NCBI GenBank assembly: GCA_945910665.1
Contig: CAMDZK010000018.1
Coordinates: forward strand, 1 to 10,759
Source of the DNA: an uncultured Peptostreptococcaceae bacterium
GTDB taxonomy: Bacteria; Bacillota; Clostridia; Tissierellales; Peptoniphilaceae
Length of the DNA stretch: 10,759 bases
Direction: 5' to 3'
Positions within the stretch are counted from its first letter, which is position 1, and each line of letters starts with the position of its first letter. Under the pieces are notes generated by a model. It made no database searches. It saw only the letters and a program-made list of their open reading frames with translations, and was not told where the DNA came from. Shown here piece after piece: positions 1 to 6,739 of the stretch. A program made the position numbers and the translations under genes.

Positions 1-1
1 G

Positions 2-286
2 AAAGTATTAGAATACGCCTACACAGAAGAAGAGCTCAGCGTCGCCATGAAACGTTACGAAGGCAAAAACGTGCACATTCAACGCTATAAAGGGCTTGGG
101 GAAATGAACGCGGAACAATTGTGGGAAACGACCATGAACCCAGACAACCGCGTCCTTTTACAAGTAACCATCGATGAAGAAGTGTACTCCGATGAAATAT
201 TCACCATGCTCATGGGAGAAAAAGTTGAACCACGTAGAGTATTCATTGAAGAGAATGCCCGTTATGTTCAAGACATTGACGCTTAG
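2..286 (+). CDS. gyrB: DNA gyrase subunit B, C-terminal fragment (5' end outside window)
   Basis: This is the last 94 residues of gyrase subunit B, the ATPase subunit of the type II topoisomerase that introduces negative supercoils. The reading frame is open from base 2 with no start, so the gene continues upstream of the window. The visible part is the end of the TOPRIM/C-terminal region: the highly conserved stretch [19 protein letters not shown], then the typical GyrB ending ([12 protein letters not shown] followed by an acidic tail). This ending and the gyrA neighbour argue for GyrB rather than ParE. The stop codon at 284-286 overlaps the Shine-Dalgarno sequence of gyrA, so the two are almost certainly co-transcribed and translationally close-coupled. 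Motifs and context are seen directly; the function is established for the family. Confidence 0.97.
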   Translation, partial: KVLEYAYTEEELSVAMKRYEGKNVHIQRYKGLGEMNAEQLWETTMNPDNRVLLQVTIDEEVYSDEIFTMLMGEKVEPRRVFIEENARYVQDIDA

Positions 287-297
287 GAGGGGAATGA

Positions 298-2739
298 ATG
301 ACTGATTTAAATACACAAAATAATATTCCTATTTCCATTGAAAAGGAGATGAAAACCTCCTACTTAAACTACGCCATGTCCGTCATTGTGGCTCGTGCAC
401 TTCCAGACGTGCGGGATGGTTTAAAACCCGTACACAGAAGAATCCTTTGGGGGATGCAGGAATTAGGATTAGAACCAGATAAACCCTACAGAAAATCGGC
501 GCGTCTGGTTGGGGATGTATTAGGTAAATACCACCCCCACGGAGATACGGCGATTTACGATGCTGCTGTTCGCCTTGCCCAAGACTTTAACACCCGCTAT
601 CCATTGGTCGACGGCCAAGGAAACTACGGTTCCATCGATGGTGACGGCGCTGCGCATATGCGTTATACAGAGCTTCGCATGGCAAAACTCACCAAAGAAA
701 TGCTTCGGGATATCAACAAAGAAACCGTCGATTTCCAAGCAAACTTTGACGATAGGGAACAAGAGCCCGTCATCTTGCCGGCTCGTTATCCAAACCTTCT
801 CGTCAATGGAGCTACAGGGATTGCCGTTGGGATGGCTACGAACATGGCTCCCCATAACTTAGGAGAATCCATCGACGGATGCATCGCCTATATCGATAAT
901 CCAGACATCACGACAGAAGAGTTGATGAAACATATTAAAGGCCCTGATTTTCCAACGGGTGCCCATATTATGGGGAAATCTGGAATTATTAGCTCTTATA
1001 AAACGGGCCGTGGAAAAATCGTCATGCGTGCCGTCACAAATATTGAAGAGCACCGAGGACGCTATTCCATCGTCGTCACAGAAATTCCTTACGCCGTCAA
1101 TAAAGCGCGCCTCATTGAAAAAATAGCTGAGCTCGTAAAAGATAAAAAATTAGAGGGAATTTCAGATCTTCGCGATGAATCCAACCGAGAAGGAATGCGC
1201 ATTGTCATTGAAATAAAACGAGATGGCAACCCAAACATCATCTTAAATAATCTGTACAAACAAACCCAATTACAAGCGAACTTTGGCGTGATTAACCTAG
1301 CCCTTGTCGGTGGAGAACCAAAAGTCCTCACTTTAAAGGAAATGATTACTCATTACGTGGATCATCAGTTTGAAGTCGTCACTAGAAGAACTCAATACGA
1401 TTTAAAGAAAGCGGAAGCACGAGCGCATATTATCGAAGGACTTTTAATCGCTATTGATAATATCGACGAAGTCATTCGCATTATCAGAGGTTCGAAAGAT
1501 GATAAAACCGCAAAAGATACACTCATGGAACGCTTTGGATTAACAGATATTCAAGCGACTGCTATTTTGGACATGCGTCTGCGCCGTTTAACGGGTCTTG
1601 AAAAAGATAAACTCGACGCGGAATACGCAGATCTCATTAAAGAAATCAACCGTTACAAAGAGCTCTTAGGAAATGATCGTCTTATGTTCCAAGTGATAAA
1701 AGATGAGATGCTGGAAATTAAGGAAAAATACGGGGATAAACGCCGTTCAAAAATTAAACCAGCAGCCGATGAAATCGATATTGAAGAGCTCATTCAAAAA
1801 GAAGATGTACTCATCACCCTTACAAAACAAGGCTATATTAAGAGAACGCCAACGTCCATGTACAAAGTCCAAAACCGCGGTGGTAAAGGCATTATGGGAC
1901 TTTCCCAACGCACCGACGACTATGTGGAAACGCTCTTTACAGCCACCACCCACGACGATTTGGTCTTCTTTACGAATAAAGGAAAAATTTATAGCTTAAA
2001 AGCATATGAAGTTCCTGAAGGAAAGAGAACAGCCAAAGGACAGGCGATTGTAAACCTTCTTTCTTTAATGCCAGGAGAAAAAGTATCGGCAGCTTTTCGA
2101 ATTGAAGAAGACATTGAAGAAGATGATTATCTCCTCTTTGCAACGAAAAATGGAATTATCAAAAAGACGAAATTAAAACAGTATACAAATATTCAGAAAA
2201 AAGGACTCATCGCCATTCGCCTAGATGCAGGAGATGAACTTGTCACAGTAAAAGTAATCAGTAAAGACGATTCCTTTATTTTAGTCACAAAACATGGACT
2301 GAGCCTTGTGGCAAACGCTGACGGTGTCCGCGCCATGGGAAGAAATGCCCGCGGAGTGAAAGGAATCACGCTTCGTGAAGAAGATGAAGTCGTCTCCATG
2401 GAATGCATGGAAGAAAACCGTACGCTCCTTATAGTTAGTGAATTCGGGTATGGAAAACGCACGCCTGTGAGCCAATACACGGAACAAAAACGCGGCGGTA
2501 AAGGGGTCTACACCTATAAAACCACAGAAAAAACCGGTGATTTAATCGGTGCCTTAGTCGTCAAAGCGCAAGATGAAATTATGATGGTGTCTCTGTCTGG
2601 CGATGTCATCCGCTTGAATGTAGGCACGATTTCATCCATGGGAAAACGCACCAGTGGTGTCAAACTAAAAGATATGAAAGACTCTGAAGACCGCATAGCA
2701 GCAGTGACAAAATACGTAGAAGATGTAGAAGATCTCTAA
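298..2739 (+). CDS. gyrA: DNA gyrase subunit A
   Basis: This is the DNA breakage-reunion subunit of gyrase (813 aa, normal length), acting with GyrB as an A2B2 complex on the chromosome. An AGGAGGGG ribosome site overlaps the gyrB stop and precedes the ATG. The N-terminal breakage domain opens with [20 protein letters not shown] (about residues 25-44). The quinolone-determining region [10 protein letters not shown] lies at 79-88, with Thr84 and Asp88 at the E. coli Ser83/Asp87 positions. The catalytic tyrosine is Tyr123 in MRYTE. The C-terminal beta-pinwheel begins near residue 505. A GyrA-box-like motif QNRGGKG is at 525-531 and a second, canonical QKRGGKG at 730-736; such boxes support gyrase rather than ParC. 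Thr84 is a usual wild-type residue in some Clostridia. His120, three residues before the catalytic tyrosine, is unusual because most family members have Ala there. No terminator is visible after the stop. Confidence 0.98.
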   Translation: MTDLNTQNNIPISIEKEMKTSYLNYAMSVIVARALPDVRDGLKPVHRRILWGMQELGLEPDKPYRKSARLVGDVLGKYHPHGDTAIYDAAVRLAQDFNTRYPLVDGQGNYGSIDGDGAAHMRYTELRMAKLTKEMLRDINKETVDFQANFDDREQEPVILPARYPNLLVNGATGIAVGMATNMAPHNLGESIDGCIAYIDNPDITTEELMKHIKGPDFPTGAHIMGKSGIISSYKTGRGKIVMRAVTNIEEHRGRYSIVVTEIPYAVNKARLIEKIAELVKDKKLEGISDLRDESNREGMRIVIEIKRDGNPNIILNNLYKQTQLQANFGVINLALVGGEPKVLTLKEMITHYVDHQFEVVTRRTQYDLKKAEARAHIIEGLLIAIDNIDEVIRIIRGSKDDKTAKDTLMERFGLTDIQATAILDMRLRRLTGLEKDKLDAEYADLIKEINRYKELLGNDRLMFQVIKDEMLEIKEKYGDKRRSKIKPAADEIDIEELIQKEDVLITLTKQGYIKRTPTSMYKVQNRGGKGIMGLSQRTDDYVETLFTATTHDDLVFFTNKGKIYSLKAYEVPEGKRTAKGQAIVNLLSLMPGEKVSAAFRIEEDIEEDDYLLFATKNGIIKKTKLKQYTNIQKKGLIAIRLDAGDELVTVKVISKDDSFILVTKHGLSLVANADGVRAMGRNARGVKGITLREEDEVVSMECMEENRTLLIVSEFGYGKRTPVSQYTEQKRGGKGVYTYKTTEKTGDLIGALVVKAQDEIMMVSLSGDVIRLNVGTISSMGKRTSGVKLKDMKDSEDRIAAVTKYVEDVEDL

Positions 2740-2742
2740 ATC

Positions 2743-2771
2743 TTTACAACCACACGATAGACAAGTACAAT
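2743..2771 (+). promoter_or_regulatory. Predicted housekeeping promoter of the sigma-factor/zinc operon
   Basis: The -35 element TTTACA (2743-2748) and the -10 element TACAAT (2766-2771) each match the sigma-70/sigma-A consensus at 5 of 6 bases and are separated by exactly 17 bp. Transcription would start near 2778, about 50 bases before the STAS gene. No sigma-B-type motif (GTTTAA plus GGGTAT) was seen here, so autoregulation by the encoded sigma factor is not evident. Read-through from gyrA is also possible. Confidence 0.6.
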
Positions 2772-2789
2772 GGAAGGAAAAAAGAACTG

Positions 2790-2804
2790 CGAATAATCTA
2801 TTCG
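2790..2804. repeat. Short perfect palindrome in the leader of the sigma operon
   Basis: CGAATA and its inverse TATTCG flank a 3-base centre (ATC). The element sits just downstream of the predicted promoter, about +12 to +27 of the transcript, and upstream of the ribosome site GAGGGAG (2815-2821). No T-run follows, so it is not an intrinsic terminator. It could be an operator or a small leader hairpin; its role is unknown. Confidence 0.45.
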
Positions 2805-2826
2805 TTGGTAGCAAGAGGGAGAAAAA

Positions 2827-3147
2827 ATGAATCTAAAAATTAACAAACAATACAATGAAGAAGAAAATCGTTGGCTCGCTCAAATCGGAGGAGATTTAGA
2901 TATCTTCTCTTCCTCCTATTTTCGCGATGAAATGCTCGCCGCATGGTCCGATCATAAAGCAGATATTTACATCGATGGAGAAGAGTTAGACTACATTGAT
3001 TCCACAGGTTTGGGTGCCATGATTGGCCTGTATAACAAAATGAAAGAAAATGAAAACGAAATTTATGTGACAAACTTGAAACCAAATATTATGAAATTGT
3101 TTGTCATTACGGATTTAGAACAAGTCTTTCATATTGGAGAAGAATAA
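2827..3147 (+). CDS. STAS-domain anti-sigma factor antagonist (RsbV/SpoIIAA-like)
   Basis: This 106-residue protein consists of a single STAS domain, the usual size for RsbV and SpoIIAA. In partner switching, the unphosphorylated form binds the anti-sigma factor and frees the sigma factor; phosphorylation on one serine stops this. The conserved phosphorylation motif is seen as YIDSTGLGAM (residues 56-65), with Ser59 as the expected acceptor. The start is ATG at 2827 after GAGGGAG with a 5-base gap. The stop TAA shares its last base with the ATG of the next gene, implying translational coupling. Gene order antagonist, anti-sigma, sigma is the same as in rsbVW-sigB and spoIIAA-AB-sigF. I favour a stress-type rather than sporulation module because the sigma factor resembles SigB. 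No RsbU/RsbP/SpoIIE-type phosphatase is present in the window. Confidence 0.9.
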   Translation: MNLKINKQYNEEENRWLAQIGGDLDIFSSSYFRDEMLAAWSDHKADIYIDGEELDYIDSTGLGAMIGLYNKMKENENEIYVTNLKPNIMKLFVITDLEQVFHIGEE

Positions 3148-3488
3148 TGGAACCAATCTTTGTACGAATTCCAGCACGTCCTGAGTTTATTTCCATATTG
3201 CGTCTGACAGCTTCATCCCTCGCATCGTCCATGGACTTTGATATCGAAGCCATTGAAGATATCCGCGTATGCGTTTCAGAAGCTTGTAACAATGCCATGC
3301 TTTTGGGGGATAATATAGAAGTATCGTTCTATCCCCATGACGATCAATTGGAAATTGAAGTGAGTCCATTTGGCTCACCAGATAACGCCGTTCACGAAAT
3401 GGGTGTCTTAATCATGCGATCCTTAATGGATGTTGTGGAAGAAAAAGAAGATGGCATTCGCATGCAAAAAGTGAAAGGGTCTTTGTAA
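3147..3488 (+). CDS. Short RsbW-like anti-sigma factor (GHKL/HATPase_c fold) with degenerate ATP-binding motifs
   Basis: This 113-residue protein aligns by eye with the serine kinase/anti-sigma factors RsbW and SpoIIAB, which hold a sigma factor inactive and phosphorylate their STAS antagonist. The N-terminus (VRIPARPEFISILRL) and the N-box (EDIRVCVSEACNNA, residues 37-50, with Glu45 and Asn49 for Mg-ATP) match well. Past the N-box it diverges. Where the family has a DNG (G1) motif this protein reads SPFGSP (73-78). The glycine-rich ATP lid before the last helix (GGLGL or GMGF) is shortened to EMGV (84-87), followed by a good match LIMRSLMDVV. The protein is shorter than RsbW (about 160 aa) and SpoIIAB (about 146 aa), the loss being in the lid. 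Anti-sigma function is well supported by its place between antagonist and sigma genes; kinase activity is uncertain. Confidence 0.85.
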   Translation: MEPIFVRIPARPEFISILRLTASSLASSMDFDIEAIEDIRVCVSEACNNAMLLGDNIEVSFYPHDDQLEIEVSPFGSPDNAVHEMGVLIMRSLMDVVEEKEDGIRMQKVKGSL

Positions 3489-4274
3489 GTGAAAGAAAAA
3501 GCCGATGAGAAAAGAAAGAATAAGGAGCGAATACAAAAGCTATTTCTCGAATATCAAGCGACAAAAGATATCGCAATTAGAAATCAACTCATTGAAGAGC
3601 ATTTGTATATCGCAGAAATTCTTTCTAAAAAATATATCAATAAGGGAATTGAGTACGACGACCTCTTTCAGGTTGCATCCATTGGCTTAATTTTAGCGGT
3701 GGATCGCTTTAATCCGGATCGAGGGTTTGAATTTTCGTCTTTTGCCACACCCACCATTATCGGAGAAATTAAAAAATATTTCCGCGATAAAGGTTGGGTC
3801 ATTCGCGTACCCAGACGCATTCAGGAAATGAGTAAAAAAGTGAATACGGCAAGAACGTCTCTTTCTCAAGAATTACAACGGGCACCCACCATTAAAGATA
3901 TTGCTGACTACTTAGAAACGACAGAAGAAGAAGTCTTAGAAGTCATTGAGGCATCGAAAGTCTACGCACCACAATCTTTAGATGCTCAATTAGATGCAGC
4001 CAACGAAGAAAAAGACGTAAAATTTGCTGATTTAATCGGAGAAGAAGACACCTACTTTACGAAAATCGAAACCGTCGATTTTATCGAAAAAGGCATGGAA
4101 TCGTTAAACGATATGGAAAAGACCATCTTAAAATTGCGTTACTTTGAAAAACAAACGCAAGTGGCCATTGCGAAAGAATTGAGTATCTCGCAAATGACTG
4201 TCTCACGTTTAGAAAAGAAAATTATCGAGAAATTTAGAAAAGAATTAGAACTTACAGAAGCAAACCCAATGTAA
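3489..4274 (+). CDS. SigB/SigF/SigG-family RNA polymerase sigma factor (SigB-like)
   Basis: This is a group 3 sigma-70 factor of 261 aa, the normal size of SigB, directing RNA polymerase to alternative promoters. Region 2 spans about residues 35-105 (YDDLFQVASIGLILAVDRF, then FSSFATPTIIGEIKKYFRD). The following WVIRVPRRIQEM (103-114) resembles SigB more than the SigF form. Region 3 is about 115-160. Region 4 carries a helix-turn-helix at about 222-245 (TQVAIAKELSISQMTVSRLEKKI). The start is GTG at 3489, directly after the anti-sigma stop with no gap; AAAGGG at 3474-3479 is a plausible ribosome site. The ATG at 3505 is out of frame. Placement after an RsbV/RsbW pair implies control by partner switching. 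The regulon (stress response) is inferred from the family, not seen here. Confidence 0.93.
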   Translation: MKEKADEKRKNKERIQKLFLEYQATKDIAIRNQLIEEHLYIAEILSKKYINKGIEYDDLFQVASIGLILAVDRFNPDRGFEFSSFATPTIIGEIKKYFRDKGWVIRVPRRIQEMSKKVNTARTSLSQELQRAPTIKDIADYLETTEEEVLEVIEASKVYAPQSLDAQLDAANEEKDVKFADLIGEEDTYFTKIETVDFIEKGMESLNDMEKTILKLRYFEKQTQVAIAKELSISQMTVSRLEKKIIEKFRKELELTEANPM

Positions 4275-4292
4275 ATTGGATAGGGGTAAAGT

Positions 4293-5234
4293 TTGAAAAA
4301 GATTATTTATATATTTGCCTTATTCTTACTCGTAGGGTGTACGAATGAGCAACAAGCAGAAGAAACAGGGAAAATTAGCGTGATCGCTAGTTTTTATCCG
4401 ATCGCGGATTTTGTAGAGCGTGTTGGTGGTGACTTAGTCGAAGTAGAGACACTTGTTGGCGCTGGAGTAGACCCACACGGTTGGGAAATGTCTACCCAAG
4501 ACCGCAATGAAATCGAAAAATCTTCGATATTTATTTATAATGGTAGTGGCTTTGAACACTGGGCAGATGATGTCATTGAATCTGCAAAAGAAACAAATAC
4601 AGATTTTGTCGCAATTGAAAGTTCACAAGGATTAACTCTTGCAGAAGGACACTCCCATTCTCATGACCATGAAGATGAAGCACACGAAGAAGCCCATGAC
4701 CGTGAGGGTGGCGCATATGATGCTCACACATGGATCAGTCTTCCTAATGCAGTGCATCAAATGGAAGTGATTAAAGACGCTCTCAGTGAAATTTATCCAG
4801 AGCATGCCGAAGAATTTTCAAGTAATTTTGAGAAAGAAAGAGATGCTTTTCTCGCACTCCATGAAAGAGCCTTAGAAGCCTTCGAAGAAGTTAAACGAAA
4901 AGATTTTATCGTGGGCCATGAAAGCTTTGGTTACCTGGCAAAAGATTATGGTTTGACACAGCATGGTATTGAAGGAGCATCTTCTTTAGGAGAACCGGAT
5001 CCAAAACGCATGGCAGAACTCGTAGAATTAGCCAAAGAAACAGGTCTTACCACCATTTTCTACGACCCATTGGGATCTGACAAAATTGCTCAAACCATCG
5101 CTTCAGAAATTGGAGGAGAAGCAAAAGAGCTCAATCCATTAGAAGGGCGTACGCAAGAAGAAATTGACGCAAATTTAGATTATTTAGCCATCATGCAAAA
5201 GAATATCAACGCGCTTTCCGAAGCACTGGAGTAA
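4293..5234 (+). CDS. znuA: Zinc ABC transporter substrate-binding lipoprotein (ZnuA/AdcA-like)
   Basis: This is a cluster A-I metal-binding lipoprotein (313 aa) that captures zinc outside the cell and delivers it to the ZnuBC transporter. The start is TTG at 4293, with AGGGG (4282-4286) six bases upstream. That start gives a good lipoprotein signal, MKKIIYIFALFLLVGC, with the lipidated cysteine at residue 16. Predicted metal ligands are His62 (DPHGWE), His145 (DAHTW), His209 (GHESFGYLAKDYGL) and Asp258 (FYDPLGSDK). A histidine at the third ligand position is zinc-type; manganese binders such as PsaA have Glu there. A His/Asp/Glu-rich loop (residues 120-136, six histidines) is typical of zinc members. 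Only 18 bp separate it from the sigma gene and no promoter is visible, so it is probably in the sigma operon. No Zur-box-like palindrome is seen in that gap. Confidence 0.93.
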   Translation: MKKIIYIFALFLLVGCTNEQQAEETGKISVIASFYPIADFVERVGGDLVEVETLVGAGVDPHGWEMSTQDRNEIEKSSIFIYNGSGFEHWADDVIESAKETNTDFVAIESSQGLTLAEGHSHSHDHEDEAHEEAHDREGGAYDAHTWISLPNAVHQMEVIKDALSEIYPEHAEEFSSNFEKERDAFLALHERALEAFEEVKRKDFIVGHESFGYLAKDYGLTQHGIEGASSLGEPDPKRMAELVELAKETGLTTIFYDPLGSDKIAQTIASEIGGEAKELNPLEGRTQEEIDANLDYLAIMQKNINALSEALE

Positions 5235-5235
5235 T

Positions 5236-5889
5236 ATGGAATCGTTATTTACCTTAGAAAATATTGATTTTTCCTATGGACCCACGCGTGTACTTGACGG
5301 ACTCTCTCTGACTATGCAAAAAGGAGAGAGTCTTTGTGTCATGGGACCCAACGGTTCAGGAAAATCGACCTTATTAAAATTGATTTTGGGGAGTATCACT
5401 CCGCAAAAGGGAAAAATCCTTCAGCATCCCGATTTAAAAATTGGTTACGTGCCCCAAATGGGGACCGAACGCCTCTATTCCTTTCCCATTACTGCAAAGG
5501 AAATGGTGGGGTTAAACCTCTACCCAGGAGGCACGCGCTTCTTTAAAAATACGGAATACGAGGAAGACCGTATCAGTAGCGCCCTTCGTAAAGTGGATTT
5601 GTACGACCAAAAAGACGATCTTTTCTTCAATCTTTCCGGGGGACAAAAACAGCGCGTATTGATTGCCAAAGCGATGGTCTCAAGCCCGAACTTCTTGATT
5701 CTCGACGAACCGACCATCGGCCTCGATGAGAAGAGCAAAGAAGGGTTGTATCATCTCTTGCGTCATTTTAACAGAAGTCACGGGCTTTCTCTGTTGGTCG
5801 TCACCCATGAAACAAAGGGGATTACAGAGATTTGCAATCGAAAAGTGGAAATGCAAGGAGGCCGCGCGGTGGAGGTGGACTGTGTTTGA
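5236..5889 (+). CDS. znuC: Zinc ABC transporter ATP-binding protein (ZnuC-like)
   Basis: This is the ATPase (217 aa) that powers metal import through the ZnuB channel at the inner face of the membrane. All ABC motifs are present: Walker A GPNGSGKST (37-45), Q-loop Gln74 in YVPQM, signature LSGGQ (133-137), Walker B LILDEP (154-159) and the switch His191 in VVTHE. ATG at 5236 follows the znuA stop by one base, with GGAG at 5228-5231 inside the znuA end. The 3' end overlaps the permease start by 8 bases. The length is slightly under the usual 230-250 aa because the C-terminus is short. Zinc is inferred from the adjoining binding protein; sequence alone does not separate zinc from manganese ATPases. 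Confidence 0.93.
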   Translation: MESLFTLENIDFSYGPTRVLDGLSLTMQKGESLCVMGPNGSGKSTLLKLILGSITPQKGKILQHPDLKIGYVPQMGTERLYSFPITAKEMVGLNLYPGGTRFFKNTEYEEDRISSALRKVDLYDQKDDLFFNLSGGQKQRVLIAKAMVSSPNFLILDEPTIGLDEKSKEGLYHLLRHFNRSHGLSLLVVTHETKGITEICNRKVEMQGGRAVEVDCV

Positions 5890-6679
5890 GTTTATGTACA
5901 TGCGAAAAGCGCTTTTAGTGGGCGCTTGCTTAGGACTTGTCCTTCCTTTAATTGGAGTTGTTCTTGTGAATCGTAGAACGCCTATTTTAGGTGATGCCCT
6001 GTCGCACGTTTCCTTAGCTGGGGTTATTGGGGGCCTATTACTAGGCATCAATCCCATTCTAGGCGCTATGTTTTTTAGTGTTTTTGCCGCCTTTTCCATC
6101 GAAGGAATCAGACAGCGCTTTCCACAATTCGGTGAACTTTCCACAGCCATTATTCTATCCGCAGGAATTGGTCTTGCCAGTGTCCTTTCGGGATTTTTAA
6201 CCGGCGGTGCAGGCTATGAAAGCTTTCTCTTTGGGTCTATCGTATCCGTGTCCAATACGGAAGTGTTCATCGTCGTGGGAATTTCCATCACAGTTCTCGT
6301 TTTATTTATCCATTACTACCAAGGGCTCCTCTATAATAGTGTCGATATGGAAAGTGCAAAAATTGCAGGCGTTCCCGTGAAAAAAATCAATTTTTTATTT
6401 ACCTTAATGACGGCACTTGTCATCTCCATCGCATCAAGAACGGTGGGAGTTCTTCTCATTTCATCGATGATGGTCTTGCCCGTCGCCTGTGCGATGCAAT
6501 TAGCCAAAAGTTATAAACAAACGGTTCTCTACGCATCCTTTTTTGGGATTTTGTTTACTTTAGCAGGTCTTACCATCGCCTATTACGGTGGACTTAAACC
6601 AGGGGGTTCCATCGTCTTGTTTGCCGTGCTTGTATTTATTGCCCTTTTTGCAACCAGGAAGCTTATTTTAAAATCATAA
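5882..6679 (+). CDS. znuB: Zinc ABC transporter permease (ZnuB-like)
   Basis: This ABC-3 family membrane permease (265 aa) forms the metal channel with ZnuC. I chose GTG at 5882 because it gives the usual ZnuB beginning MFEF and has GGAGG (5871-5875) six bases upstream. It overlaps the end of znuC by 8 bases, which suggests translational coupling. A longer open frame reaching back to 5726 runs inside znuC and is not real. Hydrophobic segments fill most of the protein (about 8, for example near residues 11-29, 45-70, 87-105, 127-145, 171-186, 187-205, 217-235 and 242-258). The conserved cytoplasmic motif GDALSHVSLAG is at 37-47, and the family's typical GLKPGG at 237-242. It is the last gene of the apparent six-gene unit; no strong terminator follows before the next promoter. 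Confidence 0.93.
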   Translation: MFEFMYMRKALLVGACLGLVLPLIGVVLVNRRTPILGDALSHVSLAGVIGGLLLGINPILGAMFFSVFAAFSIEGIRQRFPQFGELSTAIILSAGIGLASVLSGFLTGGAGYESFLFGSIVSVSNTEVFIVVGISITVLVLFIHYYQGLLYNSVDMESAKIAGVPVKKINFLFTLMTALVISIASRTVGVLLISSMMVLPVACAMQLAKSYKQTVLYASFFGILFTLAGLTIAYYGGLKPGGSIVLFAVLVFIALFATRKLILKS

Positions 6680-6680
6680 C

Positions 6681-6709
6681 TTGTTATTTTAACTGATGAA
6701 CACTATAAT
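6681..6709 (+). promoter_or_regulatory. Predicted promoter of the Rrf2-family regulator gene, with tandem repeat
   Basis: A -35 element TTGTTA (6681-6686) is followed after 17 bp by a perfect -10 element TATAAT (6704-6709). A second TATAAT lies at 6713-6718 but has a poor -35. The two hexamers belong to a tandem repeat: TATAATGGATA (6704-6714) and TATAATACGGATA (6713-6725). Transcription would start near 6716, about 24 bases before the ATG. The repeat could be an operator for the regulator it precedes. Confidence 0.65.
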
Positions 6710-6739
6710 GGATATAATACGGATAGATTGGGGATAAAA

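Noticed and set aside
535..561. Thr84 of GyrA as a quinolone-resistance mutation
   Set aside because: Thr at this position is the wild-type residue in some Clostridia (as in C. difficile), so it is not evidence of selection.
2725..2748. A terminator right after gyrA
   Set aside because: Only a 5-bp A/T-rich inverted repeat (AAGAT/ATCTT) with no following T-run is present; too weak.
3505..3690. 61-codon open frame inside the sigma gene
   Set aside because: It is out of frame with a clear sigma region 2 and has no independent signal.
2827..4274. A sporulation spoIIAA-spoIIAB-sigF operon
   Set aside because: Gene order is the same, but the sequence after region 2 (IRVPRR) resembles SigB more than SigF, the anti-sigma protein is much shorter than SpoIIAB, and no sporulation gene is present.
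5726..5881. N-terminal extension of the ZnuB frame back into znuC
   Set aside because: It reads out of frame through conserved znuC sequence (Walker B to the end), lacks the family start, and GTG 5882 has a well-spaced GGAGG.
5680..6150. 156-codon open frame on the minus strand
   Set aside because: It lies wholly opposite znuC/znuB coding sequence, has no recognisable domain and is best explained as a shadow frame.
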